64,000 bases of DNA from Pseudopithomyces maydicus (GCA_026873275.1 JANTUC010000018.1:764001-828000), one strand, 5' to 3'; shown: positions 37,748 to 50,110, counted from the stretch's first letter. A program made the numbers and translations. The notes: generated from the sequence alone by a model not told the origin.

Positions 37748-38584
37748 TGTCAACTAGAGAACGATAGACTATTCGAACAAGTCGATACCTCATTCGTGGT
37801 CCATGCCACGACCTTTATATACCCACCCTTTATGCAGCATAAGATGACAGGCTACTGAGCCATTGTTAGCATGGACACGATGACGATCACGTACTCTACT
37901 TGCCGCCTCGCATTCGTGCATAAACCCCGGGTTAATGAACATGGAGTAGTCATCTGGTCCTGGCATCTCTAGGCATGCGCTCCACATGCTCTCCGCATTT
38001 TACTCGATGCGGTGCCACCATGTCCGAGAATTTGGAAATCGCTTGAGCCACCATACAGGTGCCTGGTAAGCATACTTGGACACAAAAGGCCAAGGAATTT
38101 CGTCTTACAAGGCAATAATGATTGGGCAGCAATTCCGTGCGGTAGCAGACGTGGTGAGGTTGATGTTGGTGTTTCATCTAATTTACCGGGCCGGGTGCCG
38201 TATCAGAGGCGAGAAGCCGGTACTTTTGATTGTCGTCGAAACAAATAATCTAGATTAATATCATACTGTTACACCCGTAAGCATTGATCTCTTTATGAAG
38301 GGTGCTGGGCAGCGGAACATTCCCCATCATGCAATCGAGATGGTCTGCGGCGAGCACTTGGCTATCGATCATTTGACCAGCAACTTGATTCCTATGTAGA
38401 GGGCTTAGGAAGTAATAGATAAGAATGTTTGTTTAGCATGGGAAGCTGGCAAAGTCGACGACGCATTCAGCCTCAGCTGTCTGGTTTTGAATGTTTGCCA
38501 CATCTTAGATCGATAATAGTAATACCTGCCTGGTATGCAGAAAGGTGCACGCGTATTTGAATCTAGCTCACTACGACAGCTAAG
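37748..38584. other. Intergenic upstream of the AA9 gene
   Basis: About 840 bp holding the AA9 promoter. A TATATA-like element sits about 65 bp before its start codon (near 37815 on the opposite strand). No other gene recognised. Confidence 0.5.
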
Positions 38585-41411
38585 CTACTGAAATCCGTGC
38601 GGTTCAAATGTAGGAAACGTAAATGGCGGTATCACAACATTGCCAGGACCCATCTGGGCGCTTCCAAACAATTTATCCCACTCGTTCTGTATTGAAACGT
38701 TAGCTTGTTAATACAGTCAAGGGTGCAATGTAGTTGGAGAGCAGAAACTCAGGCGAGATTGGGGGAAGTACACACCCAATCGATATCATTGATTAGCGCA
38801 TCTGTCGGGCTCGTGTTTATCCTACTCGTGTCTGGAGTAGACGTTGTCTGTGTAGGCGCTGGAACGTTAGGTAATTCAGTGCTAGAGCATGGGTACAACG
38901 GTGGGTTTGGAGTCGGAACGAAGCCACCAAAATTGTAAGGCTCGGCGTTCGTCACTGGTGGTAATTGGGGGATGTTTTGCGCGCCCAAGTCAATGTCAAC
39001 ATTTCCCCAGTTCACCTGGGGAACCGCACCAAGTGGGCCTTTAGAGCGCAAAGATCCAGGATTATAAGGTCGTTGTGTTGGGTCGGGTAGGTCTGCATAT
39101 TGGGTATATGGACTGTTCTTGTTGGAGGGGCCATGGCTACTGCTACCCCCGCTCTCCCCGGGTGATCCGTGGCTTTGTTCGCGTTGAGAATCGGGATTTT
39201 TGCATGGTTGTGACTGGAATAGTTCTGGTAGGAGTGGATAGCGTGTGCTTTCTGACCACGGTGTTTGGCCCTCCTTTGGTCGAGGACCTGCATGTGGCAT
39301 GTCACTTGGCGCACGAACTCTTCGAAGAGAGGTGTAGGAGCCTGTTCTATCTACTAGCTCGTTGAGTAGGAATCGTATCTTGTCACTCTCGCCCAGGCTA
39401 GACGGAAGTTCAAAGGTGTAGTCGAGACAACGCCATATACGAGCTGAGAGCGTAGGGTCAACACGGGTGACATACATCTCAGACAAAAGAAGCCTGGGTT
39501 TGGAATCATCAGGTTAGTCGAGACACTTCCACTGCGTTTGGGATTTACGTACATAGCTGAATGATACTGATGCAAAGCACCAACGTACCAGGACCATTGT
39601 GATAGGGCAGGTTGCTGATCAATAAGCATACTGTGTTCAACGATCATGATACATGATGATATCATAATCTGTCGTAGTCGTTCCGGCATCTTTTGTTTGT
39701 CACTTGAGGCGAATGGGTGCAGCGTAGCCAAGTACAGCCTCGAGCTCAAGATTCCATACATCTCCATAGCGACCACATGTAATGGGTTGTCTCTCATCAT
39801 CATCGGTAAGTATGCCTTCTCCATAGCTGCCCTGAAAGACTGTATGCGACCCAACAGACCTGTTAGTGTCGTCTTCTTCTCTCCAGCTTCTGCTTTCCTC
39901 TGCAACTTTGGTCGTTCAGTCCAAACCATGCGATACAGCTCGAAACACTCTGCTCGCATGCGAGTAACCGTCATGAGTGTGAATTTCTTGCTGTCTTGCG
40001 TGACGTTGTCTCCGCGTTGTGCCGCACGTTCAAGTTCATCGTCATCTACATTTAAAGGGAAGCGCGTGTCGTACTCGTCGCGGCGGATTTGAGGACGTGG
40101 ACCGGTTGCCTCGCAAGTTCTCAAGTCGAGAAAACAGATCTGATACCAGATTAAGCGTCGGATCTGAGTTTCGATCGGGTTGGAAGAATATGTAGAAGGA
40201 TCGCGATGGAGTCCCATGCACTCAGCGAGGCGAATAACTGCTCCCATAAGGGCAGAGTGGGCTCGCGAAACCTCTGCTCGGCACAATGCCAACTAAAGAC
40301 TAAGTCAATGATTGCTCATCATCAGAGAGAAAATACATTTCTAGGTGGGACTGGAGTAGAAAGAAATACTTACTAGATACATGACGGTAGCTTGAAGCGT
40401 CTCGAGTTTGGTGGTGCGCAAAAAGTTAGCCCTAGACAATGCAGATTCTGTGCCCAACTTGAAGTTGTTCACCAGGCCCAACTTTTCAGTCCCAAACTCA
40501 GATAAAGCTTTTTCTGCGGGCATAGAAATTATGGATTGGAGTAGTGCAGCGAATATAACTGCTTGGAAAGATCTGTGTGGCTCTATGCCCGACGCAACAC
40601 TCTTCCAAAACGCGTCGTATTTGCGTTCGAAAGATGGACGGTGGACAGTGCGGACAATAGGATGCACAGCTTCCCAGTAATGTGTGAGCAGTTTGTCAAC
40701 AAGTATTTTGTTTGGGAGATACGTCATCACAGTCGTCTTTTCGATGCCGGGAGCGAAGTAGAATCCAGAAGAGGGTGCCAGAAAGTCATTTGATGGTGAC
40801 ATCCAGGAGCTAGGTGATTGACCAGCATAAGGATTTAGCGACTGATCAACATCTGGAACAAGCTTGAGGGCTTCATTGAGTTCTTCGGCTAACCTTGGTC
40901 GAACCAGACCGCCGACTCGTTCTGTAATCCGCATCTTGCCCATGGCAATACCAAGATCAACCATATCATCGTTGCCCTCATCTTCGTAGTAAGTAGCATG
41001 CTCTGTAGCAATATCGATGAACTCTAGATCTCGTGCGTCTTCTTCGTCTTCTTCATCGCTGTGGGCCAGTTCCTGGCCTGGCAGGCGTGGGGCTTCGAAC
41101 AAAGGTTTAGGAGTTTTCCGACGCGCCACATCATCTTCAAGCGTCTTCTCCAGCATGCCCATCTTCTCCTTGACCTCGGCGAGCTTGGCTTGAGCCTCTG
41201 GGTCTAGTGATGGGGCAATGAAGACACATGGTCGCGAAAATCGGGTGCAGTTCGTACAGGGCTGTTGTTTGTCGCATTTTAATTTACGACGGCGACACTC
41301 AAGGCAGGAGGTGATCAATCGATTGCGGCGTCGGATCCGCGAGTGATCTTTGAGTCTCGTATCGTGCGTGTTGACATCTTGAGGTGAGCCGGTGGGGTTT
41401 GGGCCGGACAT
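38585..41411 (-). CDS. Zn2Cys6 transcription factor with fungal-specific regulatory domain
   Basis: Nuclear regulator of unknown target. Exons: 41411-40374, 40292-39553, 39493-38776, 38686-38585; 865 residues with consistent phases. The binuclear cluster uses C36, C39, C46, C52, C55, C62 in a basic context (RRRNRLITSCLECRRRK). A leucine-repeat coiled-coil segment follows (about 70-95), then an acidic stretch, then the middle-homology domain beginning near residue 230 (LVDKLLTHYWEAVHPIVRTV) with the canonical AECMGLHRDPS and RRLIWYQICFLD motifs. The C-terminal 250 residues are Pro/Ser/Asn-rich, likely the activation region; the last exon adds 33 residues. No adjacent biosynthetic cluster suggests its target. 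Confidence 0.93.
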
Positions 41412-42957
41412 CTAGACAACGCCCGTAACGGGCGAAGAATGCGGGGAGGTTGTTCTTACGGACGTATGCGTGGGAGTTACGCACGCACGTAACATTCAAG
41501 GAGGGATTGCCAATAAATCGTTTCGGTCGCTTTGGCTGCATATATGAAGGGTTCGGCCACAAGACAATTCAGTTGGAAATCTTCAGTATCTGGCGCGCGA
41601 GCTATGTAGGTCGGATGCTCGGTTGGCCCCCAAAATAGTCGAAGCCGCGCAAACTCCTACGATGGCGAATCCGGATATGCGCCAAGATGCTGCAGCGGGT
41701 CGTTCTTCTCACAGCGCGTGCCCGTGGCACAATACGTACTCCTCAACTTGATCTAGCGACGGTCAAATCTCCTGATTTAACCCCTTTCAGCGGCCCTTGT
41801 TAACTACTCACATAGGTTAATAACGCCTAGCTCTTCTGCGGAAACCCTGAGCCGGCACTATGAGGTGCAGGGCTGTGCTTTAAGCTGTATCTCTAATATG
41901 TAGCGACATTACATATACGTCGTATGAGGTAAGTCAAAGCTAGGCTTGAGCAGTCTTTGTCAGCTGTCTCTGGTGCCTACTCTTCTCATCGATCAGGTCC
42001 TCATTCCACGGCGCTTGATCTCGCACACGCACTTGTGTACGTTTGGATGGCAGTGTCGTTCAGCACATACCGAAACACAACGACTCCTCGAGTGGCAGGG
42101 ATGGTGCTGGTGAAAGCGGCCCAAGAGGATCTCCGAGACACCGGCTTTATGCAGCTCATGGCCAATCACGTTGGTCGCTGTGCCAAGCATCGCGACTAGA
42201 TCCTTCCCGATTAACGTACGTATTCAGCCAGCTTTCATCCTGTGTGTTTGGGGGCGATTCATTATAGGTATGTAAATTCATAATGCTGAGTCATAGGCGC
42301 CTGAGATTACCTATGTGAGGTCAAGCGCGGTGTCCAAAATGGAAGAATTTCCGCACAAATCAGAATCTCTCGTTGGGGGAAATAATCGTTTTTGACGACA
42401 ACTATAGACAACGATGAATGCAATTCAGACCCGAGTAGGAAGGGCGCAATCGTCACCACAAAGTCGCCTTTTGCACAGACATCAAACTTGCGTGGAACTC
42501 CGCCTTGTGGAGATTAGCCCCATTACGTCACACTAGGCCTGTGCTGGTACACAGCTGAATATCGCCGGGTGTGTCTTTGAAACAACTGCCATCGCAAGCT
42601 TAGCATCTATGTCTGGACATGGAGCTTTCTGTAAGCACCCAGAAACGATCTTAGCATTACCCGCGGCCATGCTTCGTTCAGTATGCCGTCATGTAAGAAA
42701 ACCACGGCATTTGATCCCAGGATCTTAACAGAAGCAAAGAGACACAAAGGTTCCAAGGTTGGACGCCAGTCACGTGTGCTGAGAGCATAGATAATCACGA
42801 ATGAACATATGTTGTTATCAAGTCTTGGGTGTTCCCCATGCGCCGTTTTCTACCCCAGATGAAAACGTTCGCTTGTTCTACAACGAAGGATATGCTTATA
42901 CAGAAGCTCTAGAAAATTCATCGGTATCGAAAGGGTACTTGAGCGTGAATACACCTA
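41412..42957. other. Intergenic, no gene recognised
   Basis: About 1.5 kb with only short, featureless open frames. It contains the promoter of the Zn2Cys6 gene (left side) and the 3' flank of the citrate carrier (right side). Confidence 0.5.
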
Positions 42958-44156
42958 TTATATGTAGCGTCCGTGTGGATCAACTCTGTCCATGAATTCC
43001 ATGGCTTTCTCGTACCTGTAGCATGGTTAGTAAAAAAGACTGCGTTAACCATACGACCACTTACATAGTAAAAACGATACCACCACTCAGAATGAGTCGT
43101 CCTAGACGAGGGACAGCACCGGACCAGAACGTCAGCATGCCTTCCTCTTTGAATATCTGTGTTGCACAATGGAAACTATTTTTGTACACCTGCCGTGCTT
43201 CAATTGACTGCATACTGTTGTTCTATATGTTAGCACACATCAAGTCAACTTGAAACGGGTATACAAACCGTGTTTTGACCGTGTCAATGGGCATCGTGGT
43301 GTACACAGTGATCACGCCAGCCAGGCCCCCAAGTCCGAAAGTACTGGCCGCACCTAACTTTTCGCCAGGCGCAACATATGATTGTGCCATCTGTTTCAAA
43401 GCAGTGTAACTTGAGAAACGAACGGCCGAGTTAGCCGCTTGTCGCGCGGTCGTAGGTACGAAGCCCTGAAAGAAGCCTCGAATACCTTTCTCTTGTGCTA
43501 TTATTCTTGAACCGTGCAAGAAACCGCGCATTCGTGGATTGGGCGATTTGCGATCGTCGATTAACTGGGTTTTTATGCTCTCGAAAGGCGTTACTGCTAG
43601 GAGTGATTCAGTCGCTCCAGCACCAAACCCGGCTATGACGGTCGCAGGACCTGAAACCTTGCCCTCGGCGTCCATAAGTAGCGACTTATACATATCAAAG
43701 GCCACGAAGCCTGTAACTGCGTCAGAGCACCGCTTCAAATATATGCCAGCCATCACATACGTATGCCAGCCTTGAGCGAGTTGCCGATGATCAGCGTGGT
43801 GCATCCTGCATACCACTGCTTGCCAAACGGCGGCCACGGTAGCTTTTTACCATCTGGTAATCGTCGATTGAGTTGCGATCGAGTTTTGGCAACTGCGTGT
43901 GGTGGTCAGGGAATCATTGTTTTGTGGGAGACAGTGCGAGATGGCATTACATTCAGCGGGATATGTGATTGCTATTTTGCGTCAGCGGGTATTGTGACGG
44001 CGACCCGGTATTGCGTACAGATTTCTACGGCGCCTGCTGTGGCGCCTGCAATGATTGATCGAAAAGCGCTCGGCTTCCAGAAATCAGTATGCGCGCAGTT
44101 GATATTATCAAAGGAAAATGCGCTACCTTCTTCTTCTCAGGAGGCGCGGCTGCCAT
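42958..44156 (-). CDS. CTP1: Mitochondrial citrate/tricarboxylate carrier
   Basis: Inner-membrane carrier exchanging citrate for malate or isocitrate. Seven exons: 44156-44127 (30 nt), 44073-44019, 43971-43951 (21 nt), 43892-43761, 43710-43269, 43214-43065, 43015-42958; 295 residues, the family length. Three mitochondrial-carrier repeats each carry the PX[DE]XX[KR] signature: PAEFAK, PFESIK, PIDTVK. Other landmarks are IIAGATAGAVEISITYPAEF, SQLNRRL, RFVAFDMYKSLL and the GVITVYTTMPIDTVKTRMQ block. All introns are GT-AG and 47-58 nt. The gene is head-to-head with MAM33, another mitochondrial protein gene. Confidence 0.96.
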
Positions 44157-44557
44157 AGCGGCTACGCGTCAAAGGTCGCAAAGGCTTCCTCTAGATAGAA
44201 AAAACAATGACGTTGAAGAAATGTCGCGTGCGTTGGAACAGGCCTGGGAAAGTCCCGTTGTGTATGGCAACACCGTCGAGAGGCTGGTGCAGGTTCGTGA
44301 ATGTAATTGCAGACGAGAAAAGAAGATCTCAGCAAGAAGGGAGTAATCCTCTGCGTGGAGAAGGTCCAAACAAGCACCGCAATCCAATTGTACGATGATG
44401 GCGCCGATAGCGGCAGAGGTGAGTCGCAGGGGAGCTTCCGCCAAAAGGTGATCTGTGCCTGCGGGCGTCGAAAAGTTGCGCTTGGGAAACATCATCGAAG
44501 CTCCGCATCCACCTTTCCGATTCCACATCACACTTTATTTCCGCATATTTCATCACA
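44157..44557. promoter_or_regulatory. Divergent promoter of CTP1 and MAM33
   Basis: 401 bp between start codons of two nuclear genes for mitochondrial proteins. Short frames inside it match nothing. Shared regulation is plausible but not shown by any motif I can name. Confidence 0.65.
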
Positions 44558-45609
44558 ATGCTTGGTCTCAGGAACATTGCCCGCTCGGCCCCGCGCTCTG
44601 CCGCCCGTCTTTCCTCAAAAGCGATCCGTCCCCAGTCGTCCCTGTTCAGACCGGTTGCTACGCTTCCAGCATGGACACAGTCGGCACCGCGCCTCGCAGC
44701 TTCCTTCCACATCTCAGCAATCCGCAGACAGGAATCAGACGGTACGAGCCCACGCCCACTCTTCGGAAAGCTGGCTGACTAGGATCTAGTGAAGGAGGAG
44801 CTCGTTGCGAAGCTGCAGAATGAGATCACCATGGAGGAGGACCTGAAGGAGGACGAGGATCTCTCTGCCAACATCAAGGAGTACCTCGAGAACAGCCCTT
44901 TTGAAGTAGGCAATGCGCGCAATGCTTTGGATCCCAGCTCTAATTCTTCCAGCTCGAGGACAAGCCCGGCCACCAAGAGGTTACCCTCACCCGCACCTTT
45001 GGCGACGAGAAGATCCGCATCACCTTCAGCACCGCCGACCTGAACAACAACATCCCCAACGAAGACCTCGCTGATTCTGCCATGTACGACAATGAGGTCG
45101 ACGACATTGTCGACAGCCAGTCTGGCGGTGCCAACACCAAGGGTGCCATTAACCAGGGCAACACTCGCGATGGCAACATCCGCGTCGCACCCGAAGATCG
45201 CGTTGCTCCGGCCGACCGCGAGGAGCTCGACGACGAGTACGATGAGGATATGCAGCAGCCGGGCTTCCCCGCCCATGCCAACATTCGTATCGAGCGACCT
45301 GGCAAGGGCGCTCTTGCCATTGATGCCACTGCCCAGGATGGCGACTTCATCATCGAAGACCTCTGGTACTTCCCTTCAGCTGACCTTGCTGACCCCGCCA
45401 CCGCCGAAAAGGATTGGGCAAGGAGGACCTTGTACACCGGCCCTCCCTTCAACAACCTCGACGAGGACCTCCAGGTGCTCCTTGAGAAGTATCTCGAGGA
45501 GCGCGGCATCAACACCCGCATGGCCTTGTTCATCCCCGATTACATTGATCACAAGGAGCAGAAGGAGTACATCGGGTGGTTGAACAACGTCAAGAAGTTC
45601 GTCGAGTAA
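44558..45609 (+). CDS. MAM33: Mitochondrial acidic matrix protein MAM33 (p32/gC1qR family)
   Basis: Acidic matrix protein that forms doughnut-shaped trimers and supports mitochondrial translation. Exons 44558-44741, 44790-44905, 44953-45609 give 318 residues. The first 55 residues are an Arg/Ser-rich presequence (MLGLRNIARSAPRSAARL). The mature start VKEELVAKLQNEI, the TRTFGDEKIRITFSTAD strand, a long Asp/Glu-rich middle, DGDFIIEDLWYF, and the C-terminal LQVLLEKYLEERGINTRMALFI helices match the family closely. The first intron (48 nt) must use the second AG (at 44788-44789) to keep phase. Confidence 0.95.
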
Positions 45610-46032
45610 GGGCAAAAATTCTCTGTGTGTAATATTTTCATGACGCTTCTCCCCTGTATTATCTTGAGTTTCAGCTTCACGGGTGCGGCGTCTCGGCCAT
45701 GTAAAATAATAGTTGCAAGGAGCATCTCCCTCCGTATGTCTGGGTAGGATTGTATGACCATAGATACCTGAAATATGTAAAGCGCTCACAAGCGTTATTC
45801 CACTCAACAACACACTCTATAAAAAGCTTGCTGTATTCACCCTGTGGCTCTATATAATGCTAGCTGGTTATACCGACGATTGTTAGACATCAGTATGATC
45901 AATAATTTTCCTCAATCGAGCTTAGCGCATGCGCGAAGTCTGATGACATCGTGTCTCCCATTCTCCTACGTCGTCGCGCGCTCATAAAGTCACTCCTTAC
46001 AACCTTGTACCCTCACTTTTGGCTCTTTCGCG
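45610..46032. other. Intergenic between MAM33 and the LETM1-like gene
   Basis: 423 bp. Contains the 3' end of MAM33 and the promoter of the next gene. An AT-rich element (CTATATAATG) lies near 45850. Confidence 0.5.
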
Positions 46033-47136
46033 ATGAAATCGCGACCCTTGAATCAATTCTTTATCTCGTTCCCTGTATCGTACCGAGCATCAGTATGCCA
46101 CCGTACATTCTCCTACGCTTACGTCGCGCGCTGTAACGGCAACACAAACCGTACCTCCATACGTAATAGTGGCAATCTAGGATCGCATGCTCGCCATGTC
46201 TCCTCTAATGCAAAACCCCGTAAACCGACTCCGCAAGCCCGTGCTCCCGCGCCTCCAAAGACGACCGGTCTTGTGAAGTCTGCGCCTTCCACCGCTACAG
46301 TCACACAGGTTCGCGCCGAATTGAATCCGCCCGAGACGACATTTGCGCCCGAGTTGCAGGTTCCTCCTCGGGGCTCCGAGGCTTATCTTAAATATCTTTA
46401 CCGCTGCGGACGGTCTTACATCACTTTCTACAAACAGGGCATCTCGAACGTGCGGTCTACTCTAAAACTGGCAAAGTCCTTTCGCGAGAAAGCGCGTCGC
46501 GCAGGCATATCCAAGGAAGCAGATATGGTCAAAGTGCTGACCCGCGCCGAGTGGCAGGTCGTGCTTCGCTCTCGCGCAGACAAACTGAGGCTACCGGCTT
46601 TCGGAGCACTGTTGTTATTGTTTGGGGAGTGGCTGCCGCTACTGGTTGTGTATTTAACACCTGTGGTACCAGAGCCGTGCCGGATTCCTGCACAGGTGGA
46701 GAGAAAGTTGAAAAGAGGGGAGGAGAGGAGACTGGAGAGAGAGAAGAGGCTCGCCATGGACGCGGCAAGGCTAGTGGCGAGAGATCGTGTAGCTGGAGCA
46801 ACGAACCCGGGCGATATACGACCGCAAACCGTCAGTCTGGAATTTTTGAGCAAGGCCGATCTGTACACCCTGTTAAGTTTGGATGTGAGGTTTGGCATCC
46901 AGCCGAGGATCTGGGATTGGCTGTTCATGACACCACCGAAGGCACTATTGAGGTATGGGCTGAAAAACAGGATATCATACCTGAAACAGGATGACTGGGC
47001 AATTAGAAGAGATGGAGGATTTCAAGCACTGGGTGTTGAGGAAGTCAAGCGGGCATGTGTAGAGAGGGGTATCAGAGTGCTTGGGCGGAGGGAGACTGAT
47101 CTAAGGAAAGAACTTGCGACTTGGTTTGAGAAATGA
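46033..47136 (+). CDS. LETM1-domain mitochondrial protein
   Basis: Single-exon gene of 367 residues. The first 60 residues are rich in Arg/Ser/Thr and nearly free of acids, a likely mitochondrial presequence, followed by a Pro/Ala linker. One hydrophobic segment (FGALLLLFGEWLPLLVVYLTP, about 190-210) is followed directly by the LETM1 ribosome-binding-like region with VVPEPCRIP, a charged KRGEERRLEREKRLA helix, and a C-terminal LGVEEVKRACVERGI domain. This is the pattern of the Letm1 RBD family (Mdm38/Ylh47 relatives involved in K+/H+ balance and membrane insertion), here a shorter, diverged member without the long coiled coils. Confidence 0.85.
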   Translation: MKSRPLNQFFISFPVSYRASVCHRTFSYAYVARCNGNTNRTSIRNSGNLGSHARHVSSNAKPRKPTPQARAPAPPKTTGLVKSAPSTATVTQVRAELNPPETTFAPELQVPPRGSEAYLKYLYRCGRSYITFYKQGISNVRSTLKLAKSFREKARRAGISKEADMVKVLTRAEWQVVLRSRADKLRLPAFGALLLLFGEWLPLLVVYLTPVVPEPCRIPAQVERKLKRGEERRLEREKRLAMDAARLVARDRVAGATNPGDIRPQTVSLEFLSKADLYTLLSLDVRFGIQPRIWDWLFMTPPKALLRYGLKNRISYLKQDDWAIRRDGGFQALGVEEVKRACVERGIRVLGRRETDLRKELATWFEK

Positions 47137-47485
47137 ACTTGTAAAATATATCAAAGAAGAGACAGCGGGGTACACATGGTTCAACAACACATCAACGCAT
47201 GAATAGCGGTATGTGAATACGTTCTCGATCATGTATATAGGTGCGTGGATCTAGAAGACCGGACGTGCACATGAACATGTACAAATATTTTAGAATGTTA
47301 CTTGTACCTTTCGAAATCATGATCGTCTTCATAATTAACAATGTCTAATCATCACTTGATGAGCCCTGAGGTCACGCAAAATAGTAGCAGAAAGGCTGAA
47401 AAGTGTATATCTTATTCCCCTATGTTGCACGACCTTTCTATTGAACGCTTCTAGTAGCCTGTCCCAATTAGCATTCCACCATAGT
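47137..47485. other. Convergent intergenic region
   Basis: 349 bp between the 3' ends of the LETM1-like and reductase genes. No feature seen. Confidence 0.5.
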
Positions 47486-48538
47486 TTAAATCAAATGCAA
47501 AAAGCTATTAGCTGTGTCGATCACGCTCTTCTCGTGGGAAATATATTCACCGCTGCTCAAGAGCTTCTTTGCCTTGCTCCCATCCGTAACCTGCACATTT
47601 TCCTTATCCAATACCTGATAATCTGAGCTGTACCCTTGTCCTGGTGTACCCTTCACAATCCTTCCCTCTGCATCCGGGAATGCTTTACGAAGAATATCAG
47701 CGAGCGACTGCGGCGTGGTGACAGCTGCTGCACTGATATACCGTTCGCCGTTCGTCTCTTCCGGGTGGGCTATGATATGACCGATTTGAGCAGCAACGTC
47801 ACGAACATCGACAACATTGCCTATTCCGGGATTGATCCCTGGGGGCGCAAATTCCCCACCGCTCAACACGTTCCATATAGGGTGAACAGTTTCCGTAATA
47901 TCAGCAACTGTTTTGGGAGCGATGAGAGGTGGTCCGATAACGTAAACCGGGTTCAACGATGACAACGCGAATGGAGGCCTTTTCTCGTCCCGGAACGCCC
48001 AAAAAGCCTTTTCCGCTGCGACCTTACTTGCGGAGTAAATCGCCATTCCAGGAGCGTCTTTCCCTTTCGCTGCGACGACAGGTTCGGCCCAGTCGTTCCA
48101 GTCTTTTTCTGTGAAGGTATAGGGCGCTGGGGCGAGACTTCTCACCGCTGCTATCGAACTGAGGACGACAAAGGATTTAAGCTGGGGTCCGGCATGAAGT
48201 GCACTTTCCAAAATCGTCTTGGTGCCGCTCACCGCTGCGTGGATAATGGGCTCAGGATCCGTAAAGTTGAAGGACACAGGCGAAGCAAGGTGTGCGATGG
48301 CTGTCACGCCTTGGACAGCCTTGTCGAAGGCGCCATCGACCGTGATATCAGGCACCTCGACGACAGTGAAGGCACCAGACTTGGCGTATGCTTGAAGTGG
48401 GCCTGAAATGAGTTCATTTGCGGACGCGAGCCTGCGGACTGCGCCACGCACGTTGTAATCGTTGTCGAGGAGATATTTCGCAAGGACAGAGCCAATATAG
48501 CCGTTGACGCCTGAGACGAGAACTATGCCTTTGGACAT
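47486..48538 (-). CDS. Extended SDR, Gre2/dihydroflavonol-reductase-like
   Basis: Single-exon gene of 350 residues. The NAD(P)-binding motif is GVNGYIG (10-16), a basic RRL follows the second strand (NADPH preference), HLASP lies at 83-87, and the catalytic set is Ser127/128, Tyr168 and Lys172 (YSASK). The C-terminal half has the substrate-cap features NPVYVIGPPL and VVDVRDVAAQI. Members reduce aldehydes, methylglyoxal or ketones; the substrate here cannot be told. The upstream region faces 1.15 kb of gene-free DNA. Confidence 0.93.
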   Translation of the reverse strand: MSKGIVLVSGVNGYIGSVLAKYLLDNDYNVRGAVRRLASANELISGPLQAYAKSGAFTVVEVPDITVDGAFDKAVQGVTAIAHLASPVSFNFTDPEPIIHAAVSGTKTILESALHAGPQLKSFVVLSSIAAVRSLAPAPYTFTEKDWNDWAEPVVAAKGKDAPGMAIYSASKVAAEKAFWAFRDEKRPPFALSSLNPVYVIGPPLIAPKTVADITETVHPIWNVLSGGEFAPPGINPGIGNVVDVRDVAAQIGHIIAHPEETNGERYISAAAVTTPQSLADILRKAFPDAEGRIVKGTPGQGYSSDYQVLDKENVQVTDGSKAKKLLSSGEYISHEKSVIDTANSFLHLI

Positions 48539-49691
48539 GATTAGAAAATTTGGAGTGAAGAAAAGATAGTCTTGTATGAAAGGTGCGTTTTTGAAGAATG
48601 TGCTACTGGTTTGTGAGGTTTATCTTATGGGAGTAACCGAAGGAGTGGTGTCTCTGCAATCGTAGCCGCAGTACATGTACTTATAGAGCATCAATTGCTT
48701 CTTCCCTTGACCATATGGGATCTTAATGTTTAGTAAACCCTCTAGAAGCTAAACGTTCAAGTACTAAGTCTCAATCCTAATCATGATAAAGGACTGTTCC
48801 GCGAAGTGGAACCTTCAATCATGATACCAAATCCCTGCTCCTGCCAAAGCTCCACTATAGCGAGTGTTCATCAAGAAATATCACTAAGCTATTTTGGATT
48901 CGCGATGTTCAGTAAACAAGTGAATTATTCGTATGCGATGTTGACTAAACAAAGGCCTTCAATCTCGCATGCACCGAGGCCAATGAGACTTCCGAAAGCA
49001 TACTAAGCGAATTGTCCAACCAGAAAAAATAGACGGGTGATCCAGGTAAGCCAAGGTATGGTGTAGGATAAATCTACTGTAATGAGTATACGCCGCCTGA
49101 CCAAGCGAACAAAATTCAACCAGTGGCGTGTTTACTCATCTGCTGCAGTAGACTAGCGGGGAATGCTACAGCGACAACAGTCTTGCCAAAACCTGTTAAT
49201 AGCTATTAAGAGAACTTCAAAGACGATAGCGCAGATTGAACAATAGGTTTGTTGCCCAAAGCCATGAACCATGGTTACACGTATAAGTCGGAAGTCGACA
49301 ACGATATCTAGGGTAAAGAGAGCGTACGAGAATACACGAATTGCTCAACTCTCAACAACCTGAAAATGTCGTACTGGTGTTTCTAAGAAAAAAGACCAGT
49401 CTTGCGCATAGCCATGATGGACCGCTATATCTCGCAAGCAAAGATTATATACAGCAGATTTATAACATGAAATATCAAGTTATCTATTCAAGGAAATGTA
49501 GGCTAACGATAGGAGCTGAGAGCAGTATTATTCAAATGCTGGAAAGCGTACCCTGAGGCTACACAATGCCTAACACAGCTTCAGATCTAATAAGTGAAAG
49601 TAGCTGCTGGATGTACAATGGAATACATTTGTAGCACTAGCAACCCAAAAAACTCGTCATCGAAATCTGAAAATGTACGCCTCCTTTCCGT
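48539..49691. other. Intergenic, no feature seen
   Basis: About 1.15 kb of AT-richer DNA with no recognisable gene. It holds the reductase promoter and the 3' flank of the cupin gene. Confidence 0.5.
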
Positions 49692-50110
49692 CTAATCCAC
49701 GTTTCCCTCGGGTGTAAAACGATACACGACATCCTCAAATCGATCCGCCGCAAAGACGTATAGCCATTCTAAATCTTCCGTTTCGTCTTCGTTCCTGACG
49801 CCATGCTCCGAGTCTCCCGGGATGAAAACCATGCTACCCTTTCCGACTTTCTCTTCCTTGCCATCGATCGTAACTATCCCACGACCCTGTGTGACGTAGT
49901 ACATCTCAGGATGCGCGTGCCTATGGCACTTCAGTTGTCCCCCTTGGAGGAGCACCTCGCAAGCCCCGATGTCAGGGTGTCCGTAGGCGTTCTTGGAGAG
50001 GATAACAGCGTTCTCCAGGTTACATCCCCGCCGCTGCCACCAGCAGGGAATCCATCTTCGGGTAAATCCTTAATGGCTTGATCGGAGAGGACGATCGGTT
50101 GGGCCTTCAT
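49692..50110 (-). CDS. Small cupin-domain protein, frame broken once
   Basis: One-domain cupin of about 139 residues, starting MKAQPIVL at 50110 (an in-frame ATG at 50167 is also possible). Cupin motif 1 reads GGQLKCHRHAHPEMYYVTQG, with the metal ligands His-x-His and Glu; motif 2 is VFIPGDSEHGVRN, with the last His ligand. These suggest a metal-bound beta-barrel; the reaction is unknown. As written the frame stops at Lys-Gly-Asp-Asn because the C run at 49939-49943 (five, G5 in the message) is one short; with six it reads Lys-Gly-Gly-Gln-Leu-Lys, directly into motif 1. Confidence 0.82.
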
